From JAQSWP01 sp050181585 (GTDB taxonomy: Bacteria; Pseudomonadota; Alphaproteobacteria; Reyranellales; JAQSWP01), in assembly GCA_050181585.1 (NCBI GenBank), contig JBFXDA010000007.1, positions 1 through 64,000 of the forward strand: a stretch of DNA of 64,000 bases, in the 5' to 3' direction. Positions 24,811 to 33,281 of the stretch are shown here, piece by piece (positions within the stretch are counted from its first letter, which is position 1; the number at the start of each line of letters is the position of its first letter). A program made the position numbers and the translations under genes. The notes under the pieces are model-generated. The model had not been told where the DNA came from. It searched no databases and was given only the letters and a program-made list of their open reading frames with translations.

Positions 24811-24945
24811 AGCGGATCACGATCAGACGGAAGCGCAGACGCTTCCGTCTGATCGTGTGAATCCGCTCTATATTTTAAATGATTAGAGCAAATTCACATG
24901 TTCTGACGGAATCGCTCGCGATTCCGTCAGAACATGATTTGCTCT
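24809..24945. repeat. Doublet of related long palindromes filling the rlmJ-MFS intergenic gap
   Basis: Unit 1 (24809-24869): AGAGCGGAT, then CACGATCAGACGGAAGCG, loop CAGA, the exact 18-base complement, a 3-base bulge TGA, and ATCCGCTCT. Unit 2 (24885-24945): AGAGCAAAT, bulge TCA, CATGTTCTGACGGAATCG, loop CTCG, the exact complement, and ATTTGCTCT. Unit 2 matches the reverse complement of unit 1, including the bulge side. Every difference between units is matched on the opposite arm, so the stems stay perfect. Both stems can act as transcription barriers for the two convergent genes. Confidence 0.95.
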
Positions 24946-26194
24946 ATGGCTGGCGCTGGCGCCATTTCTGCGGCTGCGGCGCCAGCAGGATGAACGCCAC
25001 CCCCACGAACATCATCGCCGCCGATCCCAGGATGGCGAAATGGTAGGAGCCGGTCAGGTCGAAGGCATAGCCGGCCACGGTAGGGCCGAACAGCGTGCCG
25101 AAGGCGACGCTGGTGTAGAGCACGCCGATGATCGAGGAGACGTGGCGCACGCCGAAATAATCGGCGGTCATGGCCGGGATCAGCGCCACGAAGCCGCCGT
25201 AGAAGGCGCCGAACAGCACGGCGAACAGCATCAGCGCCCAGGCGACGGTCGAGATCGACCACCACAGCATCATCGCCGTCAGGCCGGAGAACATCAGCGC
25301 CAGCCCGATGCGGCGGCCGAAGCGGTCGGCGATGCCGCCGAAGGCGAAGCGGCCGAAAATGCTGCCGATGCCGATGATGCTGATCAGCAGCACCGCCGTC
25401 TTGGCGTCGACGCCGTTGTCGGTGGCATAGGGCGTCAGGTGGACGAACGGCACGAACAGCGCCAGGCCGGCGAAAGAGCAGGCGATATAGAGCGTCCAGA
25501 ACGGGCGGCTGCGGATCGCCGCGCCGAAGGTGAAGCTGCGCGAGCTTGCGGTCGGCGCGGCGGCGGCTGGCTGCGGCGGCAGCCCGTCCGGCCCCACGCC
25601 GCGCAGTTCGGGCTGGTCGTCGAGCAGCAGCGCCGCCACCGCTCCGGCCGCCAGCATGATGACGGCCAGCGCCAGGTAGGCGGCGCGCCAGCCCATGTCG
25701 GCGACGATCAGGGCGGCCAGCGGCGGCAGCACCAGCGTGCCTACCCCGATACCGGACACCGCCAGCCCCGAGGCCAGCCCGCGCTTGCGCACGAACCATT
25801 TCTGCACGGCGGCGATGGCCGGCACGTAGGCGAAGCCGACCCCGATCCCCACGCCCAGCCCGTAGGCGGCATAGATCTGCCACAGGGTCTGCGCCTGGCT
25901 GGCCAGCGCCAGTCCGGCGGCGGTGACGAGCACGCCGGCGGCGACGACGGGCCGGGGGCCCCAGCGATCGGCCAGCGGGCCGCTGACGGCGCCCAGCGCG
26001 AAATAGAGGAACCCGGCGATCGAAAACACCAGGGACGTCTCGCCGCGGGTGGCGCCATAGGCCTGCTGCAGCGGCAGGAAAAAGGCGTTGAAGGCGTAGG
26101 CGACGCCGAATCCCACGCACAGCACCATGAAAGTGCTGGCAACCACGACCCAGCCGTAGAACAGGCCGCGACCCGGCCGTGCGATGTCGCTCAT
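24944..26194 (-). CDS. MFS transporter, oxalate/formate antiporter or monocarboxylate type
   Basis: A 416-residue, 12-helix major facilitator. The start GLFYGWVVVASTFMVLCVGF and FGVAYAFNAFF resemble the OFA and monocarboxylate porter branch. The loop 2-3 motif is GPLADRWGPRPVV and the half-two equivalent is GGIADRFGRRIGL. A cytosolic linker lies near 205-225. It likely carries a small organic acid; the substrate is not known. ATG at 26194 (MSDIARP) is preferred over a distant upstream ATG. Its TAG stop is formed by the edge of the palindromic repeat. Confidence 0.88.
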   Translation of the reverse strand: MSDIARPGRGLFYGWVVVASTFMVLCVGFGVAYAFNAFFLPLQQAYGATRGETSLVFSIAGFLYFALGAVSGPLADRWGPRPVVAAGVLVTAAGLALASQAQTLWQIYAAYGLGVGIGVGFAYVPAIAAVQKWFVRKRGLASGLAVSGIGVGTLVLPPLAALIVADMGWRAAYLALAVIMLAAGAVAALLLDDQPELRGVGPDGLPPQPAAAAPTASSRSFTFGAAIRSRPFWTLYIACSFAGLALFVPFVHLTPYATDNGVDAKTAVLLISIIGIGSIFGRFAFGGIADRFGRRIGLALMFSGLTAMMLWWSISTVAWALMLFAVLFGAFYGGFVALIPAMTADYFGVRHVSSIIGVLYTSVAFGTLFGPTVAGYAFDLTGSYHFAILGSAAMMFVGVAFILLAPQPQKWRQRQP

Positions 26195-26375
26195 TTTGCG
26201 GTGCTGCCCCGGCGCGGTCCGCCGTTGTTCTTGGTCATGCGTTTCCTCGGCGCAGGATGGTGCCGCCTGCGCTGGCGGGCCGCAACAGGGGTTTGCGCGC
26301 CGGGATTCATGCATCCGTGCCGCAACGGGATGCAAATATCTGGTCCCGAACCGAAATTCTGGCCTGGCCATGACG

Positions 26376-26412
26376 TTTCACGTTGACACCCGAGGGGCTC
26401 CGCCAGTGAAAT
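26376..26412 (+). promoter_or_regulatory. Candidate promoter of the Mla-type operon
   Basis: TTGACA (26383-26388) and TGAAAT (26407-26412) are 18 bases apart, upstream of the permease start at 26449. TTTCAC (26376-26381) and GTGAAA (26406-26411) form an inverted repeat around the spacer. The -10 match is modest. The whole gap 26195-26448 separates divergent genes and otherwise shows only a small hairpin near 26308-26330. Confidence 0.35.
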
Positions 26413-26448
26413 CGCGCCGGGGATAAAGGATCAGATGGCGATGAGCCG

Positions 26449-27597
26449 ATGAACGCAGCCCAGCGCCTTGCCGGCGATGCGTGGTGCGAGCGCACGCACG
26501 CCCAGGGCCGCACGATGGTCAGCGTCGGCGGGCGCTGGACCGTGTTCACCCTGGGTCCGCTGGAGAAGCAGATCGAGGCCCTGAAGCTCGACCGCGCCGG
26601 CGCCGTCGACGCCATCGACGTCAGCGCGCTGGAGGAGCTGGATACCGCCGGGGCGGCGGAGCTGATCCGCCTGGCCAACCGCGTCGGCCGCAAGGACGCG
26701 GCGGCGCCGATCGAGGGCGCGCAGCAGACCCATGCCCAGCTCATCGACCTGGTCGTGCGGCAGAAGCTGCGGCCGGAGAAGAAACCCTCCGTGCCCTGGG
26801 TGGTGGGCCAGCTCGTCCTGATCGGCACCACCAGCGTCGGCCTGCTGCTGCAGGCGCGCAATCTCCTGGCCTTTTTCGGCGAGACGCTGGTGGTGATGCT
26901 GGGCATCGTGCGCTCGCCGCGCCGGCTGCGCTTCACGTCCGTGGTCAACCTGATGGAGGAGGTCTGGCTGCGCGCGCTGCCGATCGTCGGCACGCTGGTG
27001 TTCCTGATCGGCGTGGTGCTGGCCTATCAGGGCATCGAGCAGCTCGCCCGCTTCGGCGCCGAGGCCTTCACCGTCGACATGGTGGGGATTTCGGTGCTGC
27101 GCGAAATCGGCGTGCTGCTGACCGCGATCATCGTCGCCGGCCGCTCCGGCAGCGCCTTCACCGCCCAGATCGGCACCATGCGCGTCAATCTCGAGGTCGA
27201 CGCCATGTCGACCATGGGCCTGCATCCGATCGAGGTGCTGGTCATCCCGCGCATCATCGCGCTGCTGCTGACCATGCCGCTCTTGGCCTTCTTCGCCAAC
27301 ATCATGGGGCTGCTGGGCGGCGCGCTGGCGACCTCGATCTTCCTCGACTTCACGCTGACGCAGTATTTCGACCGGCTGCGCGAGGTCATCGACATCAAGC
27401 ATTTCTGGGCCGGCATGATCAAGGCGCCGGTCTTCGCCTTCGTCATCGCCGTGGTCGGCTGCTATGAGGGCCTGCAGGTGACGGGCAGCGCCGAAAGCGT
27501 CGGTCGGCAGACCACCAAGGCGGTGGTGGAATCGATCTTCCTGGTGATCATCCTCGACGCCGCCTTCTCCATCCTGTTCGTGTCGATCGGCCTATGA
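26449..27597 (+). CDS. mlaE: MlaE-type lipid ABC transporter permease with N-terminal STAS-like domain
   Basis: A 382-residue inner membrane permease of a phospholipid transporter that maintains outer membrane asymmetry. Residues 1 to about 100 look like a STAS domain (VDAIDVSALEELDTAGAAEL); residues 120-382 are the MlaE/YrbE permease with GVVLAYQGIEQLARFGAEAF, LTAIIVAGRSGSAFTAQIGT and EALGSTMG-like VDAMSTMGLHPIEVLVIPR. The fused STAS part would replace a separate MlaB. It overlaps the ATPase gene by 4 bases. Confidence 0.93.
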   Translation: MNAAQRLAGDAWCERTHAQGRTMVSVGGRWTVFTLGPLEKQIEALKLDRAGAVDAIDVSALEELDTAGAAELIRLANRVGRKDAAAPIEGAQQTHAQLIDLVVRQKLRPEKKPSVPWVVGQLVLIGTTSVGLLLQARNLLAFFGETLVVMLGIVRSPRRLRFTSVVNLMEEVWLRALPIVGTLVFLIGVVLAYQGIEQLARFGAEAFTVDMVGISVLREIGVLLTAIIVAGRSGSAFTAQIGTMRVNLEVDAMSTMGLHPIEVLVIPRIIALLLTMPLLAFFANIMGLLGGALATSIFLDFTLTQYFDRLREVIDIKHFWAGMIKAPVFAFVIAVVGCYEGLQVTGSAESVGRQTTKAVVESIFLVIILDAAFSILFVSIGL

Positions 27598-28427
27598 CCG
27601 TCGTCGGCGCCACCACGCCGGAAGGCGAACCCAAGAGCATGGTGCTGGGCCATCCGCCCAGCGACCGGCCCGCGGTCATCCGCATCCGCAACCTGAAGAC
27701 CAAGTTCGGCCCCAAGGAGATCCACCACCATCTGGCGCTGGACGTGTTCCGGGGCGAGGTGATGGGCCTGGTCGGCGGCTCGGGCACCGGCAAGTCGGTG
27801 CTGCTGCGGGTCATCATCGGGCTGATCCGCCAGAAGAAGGGCAAGATCGAGGTGTTCGGCCAGAACACCGCCAATCTGCACGGGGCGGCGCTGCGCCGGC
27901 TGCAGGCGCGCTGGGGCGTGCTGTTCCAGGACGGCGCGCTGTTCTCCTCGCTCACCGTGGCGGAGAACATCCAGGTGCCCTTGCGCGAGCACGCGCGGCT
28001 GACCAACCGGCAGCTCGAGGAGGTCGCCGCGCTGAAGATCGCCATGGTGGGGCTGCCGCCCGACGCCGCCCACAAATACCCCTCGGAGCTTTCCGGCGGC
28101 ATGCGCAAGCGCGCCGGGCTGGCGCGCGCCTTGGCGCTGGACCCGCCGCTGCTGTTCCTCGACGAGCCGACCGCCGGCCTCGACCCGATCGGGGCGGCCG
28201 CCTTCGACAACCTGGTGCGCGACCTGCAGCGCAACCTCGGCCTGACCGTGCTCATGGTCACCCACGATCTCGATTCGCTGAACGCCATCTGCGACCGCAT
28301 CGCGGTGCTGCTCGACAAACGGGTTGTGGTCGGCCCCCTCGCGGAACTGCTAAAGTTCGATCATCCCTGGGTCAGGGAGTATTTTCACGGACCCCGCGGG
28401 CGCGCCGCCCGCATCGACGCGGTCTGA
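27594..28427 (+). CDS. mlaF: MlaF-type ATP-binding protein of the lipid transporter
   Basis: A 277-residue ABC ATPase. Walker A is GGSGTGKSV (61-69), the signature is LSGGMRKRAGLARAL and Walker B is LLFLDEPTAGLDPI. The LSGGMRKR form is specific to the MlaF/MCE branch. The switch histidine is in VTHDLDSLNAI. It energises lipid movement by the permease upstream; overlap of 4 bases implies coupled translation. Confidence 0.94.
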   Translation: MTVVGATTPEGEPKSMVLGHPPSDRPAVIRIRNLKTKFGPKEIHHHLALDVFRGEVMGLVGGSGTGKSVLLRVIIGLIRQKKGKIEVFGQNTANLHGAALRRLQARWGVLFQDGALFSSLTVAENIQVPLREHARLTNRQLEEVAALKIAMVGLPPDAAHKYPSELSGGMRKRAGLARALALDPPLLFLDEPTAGLDPIGAAAFDNLVRDLQRNLGLTVLMVTHDLDSLNAICDRIAVLLDKRVVVGPLAELLKFDHPWVREYFHGPRGRAARIDAV

Positions 28428-28438
28428 ACGGAGTCCCG

Positions 28439-29479
28439 ATGGAAAACCGCGCCCATTTCGTCGTCATCGGCGCCGCCGTGGTGGCCTTCACCGTGGCGCT
28501 GGCGGCGTTCATCGTCTGGAAGCTGAACAGCGGCGCCCAGCAGGACCTGGCCTATTACCGCATCTATTTCGACGGCGACGTGCAGGGCCTGACGCCCGAT
28601 TCGCCGGTCTACTATCGCGGCATTCCGGTCGGCCGCGTCACCGACGTGCGCATCGGCACCCGCGAGATCGTCCAGGCCGACGGCTCGAGGCGCCAGCTCG
28701 AGAAGATCGTCGTCACCGTGGCGCTGAACCACGACCAGCAGATCCGGGAGAACTCCTACGCCCTGTTCGAGAAGCCGCTGATCGCCGGGCAGTCCTTCAT
28801 CCAGATCGTCGGCGGGCCGGACGGCGATCCGCCCAAGATCCGCAAGCGCGCCGGCCAGGAGCCCTATCCCGAGATCGCCCCGGGCACCACTTTCTTCCAG
28901 GCCGCCGCGACCTCGGCCCAGGACGTGCTGGCCAAGGCCAGCCAGAGCATCGACCGCATCAACGCGCTGCTGTCCGACGACAACATCGCGGCGGTCAACA
29001 AGACGCTCAACAACATCTCCGCCGTCACCGGCACCTTGAGCAGCCGCAACCGGGAAATCGAGCAGATGGTGACCGAGCTGCCGGCGACGCTGGAGCAGGT
29101 GCGCGTCACCATGGCCTCGCTGGAGACCCTCGGCAAGTCGGCCAACATGCTGCTGGCCGAGCTGGGCCCGCAAGACGAGGCCACGCGCCAGCTGCTGGCC
29201 AATACCACCCCGTCCGAGCTGCGCCAGACCATGGTGTCGGTCCGCCAGGCGGTGAACAACATCAACGCCGCCGCTGACAGCGTCAACAAGCTCTTGGGCG
29301 ACAACCGCGCGCCGCTGCGCCAGTTCACCGAACAGAGCCTGGGCGAGTTCAGCCAGATGATCCGCGAATTGCGCGCGCTGGCGGCCAATCTCAATGTCAT
29401 CGTCACGCGCATCGAGCGCGACCCCACCGGCTTCATCTTCGGCGGCAAGCAGGGCTACCAGCCCGACCGCCCGCGTTAG
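28439..29479 (+). CDS. mlaD: MlaD-type MCE-domain lipid-binding protein
   Basis: A 346-residue periplasmic MCE protein held by one N-terminal membrane helix (about 8-28). The MCE domain (about 38-125) contains YYRIYFDGDVQGLTPDSPVY and YRGIPVGRVTDVRIG. The remainder is a long helical region rich in N and Q heptads (INALLSDDNIAAVNKTLNNI and similar), longer than E. coli MlaD (183 residues). Such tails form a needle or tunnel in related MCE proteins. It follows the ATPase by 11 bases. Confidence 0.92.
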   Translation: MENRAHFVVIGAAVVAFTVALAAFIVWKLNSGAQQDLAYYRIYFDGDVQGLTPDSPVYYRGIPVGRVTDVRIGTREIVQADGSRRQLEKIVVTVALNHDQQIRENSYALFEKPLIAGQSFIQIVGGPDGDPPKIRKRAGQEPYPEIAPGTTFFQAAATSAQDVLAKASQSIDRINALLSDDNIAAVNKTLNNISAVTGTLSSRNREIEQMVTELPATLEQVRVTMASLETLGKSANMLLAELGPQDEATRQLLANTTPSELRQTMVSVRQAVNNINAAADSVNKLLGDNRAPLRQFTEQSLGEFSQMIRELRALAANLNVIVTRIERDPTGFIFGGKQGYQPDRPR

Positions 29480-29487
29480 GATCCCCC

Positions 29488-30243
29488 ATGCCCCTTCGTC
29501 CGATCGCCGCCAAGCTGCGCAACCTCCTGTTCGCCGCCGCCTGCGCCGCCGCGCTCGCCGCCTGCGGCGTGCTGCCCGACATCAAGACCCCGACCGACCT
29601 CTACACGCTGTCGCCCAAGAGCACCTTCGATGCGAGCCTGCCCAACGTCTACTGGCAGCTCGTGGTCGAAACCCCGGTGGCGCCGGCCAATCTCAACACC
29701 GGCCGCATGGCGATCTCGGCCAACCGCCTGTCGACCGACTACTACGCCACCGCGGCCTGGACCGACCGCGCGCCGCTGATGGTGCAGACGCTGATCGTCG
29801 AATCCTTCGAGAACACCAAGCGCATCGTCGCGGTCGGCCGCGAATCGGTCGGCCTGCGCGCCAACTACCTGCTGCAGACCGAGCTGCGCGAATTCCAGGC
29901 CGAGACCTTTCTCGGACCCAACCCCTTCGCCCGGGTGCGCATCAACGCCAAGATCGTGCGCATGCCGGAGCGGCAGATCATCGGCTCGGCCTCGTTCGAG
30001 CGCTGCCGCGAGGCGGCGGGACCGGACGTGCCGCAGGTCGTCGCCGCTTTCGACGACGCGCTGGGCGCGGTGCTGCGGCGCATGGTGCAGTGGGTGCTGG
30101 TCACGCCGCCGCCGCAGGCCAGCGAGGACAGCGACCGGCGCCTGGTCGAGCGCTTCCGCGATCCGCGCAACGTCATCGACGAAATCGCCGGCTGCCCGAC
30201 CCCGAGCGCGCCGCCGCCGCAACCCGCGCCGCCGCGCACCTGA
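29488..30243 (+). CDS. ABC-type transport auxiliary lipoprotein (PqiC-like)
   Basis: A 251-residue lipoprotein. The signal peptide ends in a lipobox LAAC with lipidated C26. The body fits the transport-auxiliary lipoprotein family found with MCE systems (TPTDLYTLSPKSTFDASLPN, RLSTDYYATAAWTDRAPLMV, then LLQTELREFQAET). It probably sits in the outer membrane inner leaflet and links the MCE protein to it. No separate MlaC-type shuttle or MlaA gene is present. It ends with a Pro-rich tail. Confidence 0.87.
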   Translation: MPLRPIAAKLRNLLFAAACAAALAACGVLPDIKTPTDLYTLSPKSTFDASLPNVYWQLVVETPVAPANLNTGRMAISANRLSTDYYATAAWTDRAPLMVQTLIVESFENTKRIVAVGRESVGLRANYLLQTELREFQAETFLGPNPFARVRINAKIVRMPERQIIGSASFERCREAAGPDVPQVVAAFDDALGAVLRRMVQWVLVTPPPQASEDSDRRLVERFRDPRNVIDEIAGCPTPSAPPPQPAPPRT

Positions 30244-30256
30244 TCGGCGGCCCGCC

Positions 30257-31630
30257 ATGGCGTCGTCCACCTGGCTCTCCTGGAACAGGCTGGCGCATGC
30301 CCGGGATGGAGCGATCGTCGAGATCGAAGGCTGGATGGCGCCGGTCGAATTCGACGCGGCGCATTCCTATTTCTTCCTGGCGCCGGAACTGTCCTGTTGC
30401 CTGGGCTGCACGCCGCGCGATCCCCATCGGGCGGTCGAAGTGTTCGCCGCCGCGCCGGTTCCGATCGCCGCCGGTCCCGTCCGTCTGCGCGGCGCATGGC
30501 GAATCCTGAAGGACGATCCCAACGGCTGGCGCTGGCAGTTGCGCGATGCGCGCGCGGTCGGCCTGTCCACCGGTTCTATCACGCGCCGCTCGGTGCTGGG
30601 CGGGGCGCTGGCCTTGCCGTTTGCCGCGCCGGCCGTGGCGCAGACCGACGGGCAGGCGCAGGCGGCCAAGCGCGTTCTCGCCGAAACGCCCGGGATCGAC
30701 ATCCACTCTCATGCCGGCGGCATCCTGCGACCCGGACTGTCGTTCACCGATGTCGTTGCCCAGATGAAGCAGGGCGGCATGGGCGCCATTTGCCTGGCCA
30801 TGGTGGCCGATTCGCCGGTGATCCGGGCGGGGTCGGATGGACGCATTCAGGCGCAGCGCAATCCCGAAGAGGGCGAGCTTTACCGCTGGAGCGGCCCTGC
30901 CTTCGCCCGTGTGGTCGCGCTGGCGAAGGAGCAGGGGCTCGCCCTGGTCGATGGCGCGCAGGCCCTGCGGGCCGCTTCCGCCGCCAGGCCGTCGATCGTG
31001 GTGTCGGCCGAAGGCGGCGACTTCCTCGAAGGCCGGATCGAGCGAATCGACCAGGCCCTGGCAAAGTACGGCATGCGCCATTTGCAGCTGACGCATTACC
31101 GGCCCAACGAGTTGGGCGACATCCAGACCGAAGAGCCGGTGCATAACGGGCTGACGGGTTTCGGCGCCGAGGTGATTCGCCGCTGCAATGCGCTGGGTAT
31201 CGTGGTCGATGTGGCGCACGGCACGTTCGACCTGGTCAAGCGCGCGGCGGAAGTCACGAGCAAGCCGCTGGTGGTCTCGCATACCTCGCTGACCGGCCGG
31301 CCCGGTCCGCGCAGCCGGCAGATTTCCCCCGAGCATGCCAAGATCGTGGCGCGGACTGGCGGCGTGATCGGGGTGTGGCCGCCGGGCTCCATCTACCCCA
31401 CCATGCAGGCGATGGCGGCCGGCATGGCGCGGCTGGCCGATACGGTCGGCGTCGACCATGTCGGCATTGGCAGCGACCAGCGCGGCCTGACCGGTCCGTC
31501 GGTGTTCGATTCCTATACCCAACTGCCGGATCTGGCGCAGGCGCTCTTGGCGCGCGGCTTCAACGCCGCCGAGGTGGGCAAGATCGTCGGCGGCAATTAC
31601 CTGCGCGTCTTCGCGCAAACGCTGGGCTGA
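30257..31630 (+). CDS. Membrane-dipeptidase-like (M19) protein with extra N-terminal domain and internal Tat-like signal
   Basis: A 457-residue open frame in three parts. Residues 1-103 form a small domain (GAIVEIEGWMAPVEF, LAPELSCCLGCTPRDP with three cysteines, GPVRLRGAWRILKDDPNGWR), perhaps an OB-like fold. Residues 106-130 look like a twin-arginine signal (ITRRSVLGGALALPFAAPAV, RR at 110-111). Residues 140-457 are a peptidase M19 domain: GIDIHSHAGG, SAEGGDFLEG, VVDVAHGTF, VVSHTSL and HVGIGSD hold the metal ligands. The usual HxD is HxH here. No ATG or GTG start exists just before the signal; a TTG at 30539 is the only near option. It may be a true fusion or two functions starting at different codons. 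Confidence 0.72.
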   Translation: MASSTWLSWNRLAHARDGAIVEIEGWMAPVEFDAAHSYFFLAPELSCCLGCTPRDPHRAVEVFAAAPVPIAAGPVRLRGAWRILKDDPNGWRWQLRDARAVGLSTGSITRRSVLGGALALPFAAPAVAQTDGQAQAAKRVLAETPGIDIHSHAGGILRPGLSFTDVVAQMKQGGMGAICLAMVADSPVIRAGSDGRIQAQRNPEEGELYRWSGPAFARVVALAKEQGLALVDGAQALRAASAARPSIVVSAEGGDFLEGRIERIDQALAKYGMRHLQLTHYRPNELGDIQTEEPVHNGLTGFGAEVIRRCNALGIVVDVAHGTFDLVKRAAEVTSKPLVVSHTSLTGRPGPRSRQISPEHAKIVARTGGVIGVWPPGSIYPTMQAMAAGMARLADTVGVDHVGIGSDQRGLTGPSVFDSYTQLPDLAQALLARGFNAAEVGKIVGGNYLRVFAQTLG

Positions 31631-31649
31631 AAAACCAGGGAGGACCAAG

Positions 31650-32051
31650 ATGCAGGAAATTCTCCAGCCGTCCGAATGGGCGCGGCCGAAGGGCTATTCC
31701 AATGGCATCGCCGTCGAAGGCGCGGGCAAGACCGTCTATATCGCCGGCCAGCTCGGCGCCAACGCGCAAGGCCAGATCGAAAGCGACGCTTTCGGCGCCC
31801 AGATCGGCCAGGCGTTCCGCAACGTCGTGCGCGTCGTCGAGGAGGCGGGCGGTCGCGCCAGCGACATCGTGCGCATGACCTGGTTCGTCACCGACAAGGC
31901 GGCGTACAAGGCCGAGGGTGCGGCGATGGCGGCCGGCTACAAGGAAGCCATCGGCCGGCATTTCCCGGCCATCACGGTGATCTTCGTTTCCGGCCTGGTC
32001 GACGACCGCGCCAAGGTCGAGATCGAGGCTACCGCCTTCATCAATGGCTGA
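31650..32051 (+). CDS. RidA-family protein
   Basis: A 133-residue YjgF/YER057c/UK114 protein. RidA members hydrolyse reactive enamine/imine intermediates made by PLP enzymes, or have specialised deaminase roles. Visible segments are GKTVYIAGQLGANAQGQIES, FRNVVRVVEEAGGRASDIVR and IEATAFI. The catalytic arginine near 105 of archetypal RidA is not evident, so it may belong to another subgroup. It lies in a plus-strand run after the dipeptidase gene (19 bases) and overlaps the next gene by 8 bases. Confidence 0.86.
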   Translation: MQEILQPSEWARPKGYSNGIAVEGAGKTVYIAGQLGANAQGQIESDAFGAQIGQAFRNVVRVVEEAGGRASDIVRMTWFVTDKAAYKAEGAAMAAGYKEAIGRHFPAITVIFVSGLVDDRAKVEIEATAFING

Positions 32052-33207
32052 GGCCCGCGTGGCCGGAACCTGGCGCAATTGGGCCGGCAACGTCGAATGC
32101 CGGCCCGCGCGCATCGCCGAGCCGCGCGATCTCGACGAGCTGAAAGCGCTGGTTGCCGGCGGCAGCGCGGTCCGCGTGGCCGGCAGCGGGCATTCCTTCA
32201 CGCCGGTTGCCGCCACCGACGGATTGCTGCTGTCGCTGGGCAATTTCGCCGGCATCGTCCAGGTCGATCGCGTCGGCCTGCAAGCGGAGATCGGCGCGGG
32301 CGCGCGCATCGCCGATCTGGGGGCCGAACTGCAAGCCGCCGGCCTGGCGCTGGCCAATCAGGGCGACGTCGACGTGCAGCGCCTGGCGGGCGCCATCTCC
32401 ACCGGCACGCACGGCACTGGCCAGACGCTGGGCAGCATTTCCACCATGGTCGCGGCGCTGAAGCTGGTCACGGCGGAAGGCGAGGCGGTGGAGGTCGGCG
32501 GCGGCGATCTGAAGGCCGCCGCGCTGTCGCTGGGGACGCTGGGCGTCATCACATCGGTCACTCTCGATCTTGTTCCCGCCTATCGCCTGCGCGAACGGCT
32601 GTGGCGCGAGCCGGTCGAACGCGCACTGGAGCGCCTGCCGGAACTGATCGCCGAAAACCGGCATTTCGAGTTCTTCTGGCTGCCGGAAACCGACGAGGCC
32701 GACTGCAAGGCTCTCCATCCCGCGCTGGACGAGACGATCACGACGGTGGAGCCCGGCGAGCGCCTCGACTGGAGCTGGCGCATCTTCCCCAGCGAGCGCA
32801 CGCGCAAATTCGTCGAGAGCGAATGGTCGGTGGCGGCGGCGCAGGGGCCGGCCTGTTTCCGCGCCATCCGCGAATTGATGCGCACCCGCCACGGCGAGGT
32901 GAAATGGCCGGTCGAGTATCGCACCGTGGTGGGCGACGACCTGCCGCTCAGCCCCGCCTTCGGCCGCGACAGCGTGGCGATCTCCATCCACCAGGGTGTC
33001 GGCAAGCCATGGCGGGATTTCTTCGCCGACGCGCAGGAGATCTTCCGCGATTTCGGTGGGCGGCCGCACCGGGGCAAGTGGCATTCGCTGCAGGCCAAGG
33101 ATTTCGCCGCGCTTTATCCGGGCTGGGAAGGTTTCAACGCCATACGCCGGCGCTTCGATCCTCGGGGCCGGTTCCTCACGCCCTATCTGCGCTGCATTTT
33201 CGACTAG
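32044..33207 (+). CDS. FAD-linked sugar-1,4-lactone oxidase (D-arabinono-lactone oxidase family)
   Basis: A 387-residue VAO-type flavoprotein. The FAD domain has VRVAGSGHSFTPVAATDGLL with H50, the site that carries FAD covalently in aldonolactone oxidases, and ISTGTHGTGQTLGSIST. The C-terminal ALO domain ends in HRGKWHSLQAKDFAALYPGW and RRFDPRGRFLTPYL. Substrates are aldonolactones or alditols; which one is unknown. It overlaps the RidA gene by 8 bases, suggesting cotranscription. Confidence 0.9.
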   Translation: MAEARVAGTWRNWAGNVECRPARIAEPRDLDELKALVAGGSAVRVAGSGHSFTPVAATDGLLLSLGNFAGIVQVDRVGLQAEIGAGARIADLGAELQAAGLALANQGDVDVQRLAGAISTGTHGTGQTLGSISTMVAALKLVTAEGEAVEVGGGDLKAAALSLGTLGVITSVTLDLVPAYRLRERLWREPVERALERLPELIAENRHFEFFWLPETDEADCKALHPALDETITTVEPGERLDWSWRIFPSERTRKFVESEWSVAAAQGPACFRAIRELMRTRHGEVKWPVEYRTVVGDDLPLSPAFGRDSVAISIHQGVGKPWRDFFADAQEIFRDFGGRPHRGKWHSLQAKDFAALYPGWEGFNAIRRRFDPRGRFLTPYLRCIFD

Positions 33208-33281
33208 CTGCTCGGCGTTGACCGGGCAAATCGCGCGTGCCAGCTTCCCGGCCGATCGGAAATCGGCGGGAGGAAGCGGCG

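Noticed and set aside
24809..24945. Palindromes as an origin or phage attachment site
   Set aside because: No replication, integrase or phage gene is near. Two diverged copies with paired changes fit a dispersed palindromic repeat better.
30257..31630. Frameshift or two separate genes at the dipeptidase
   Set aside because: The frame is continuous with coding-like composition, and no ATG or GTG lies close to the signal, so a simple gene split is not supported. It is kept as one gene, with doubt stated.
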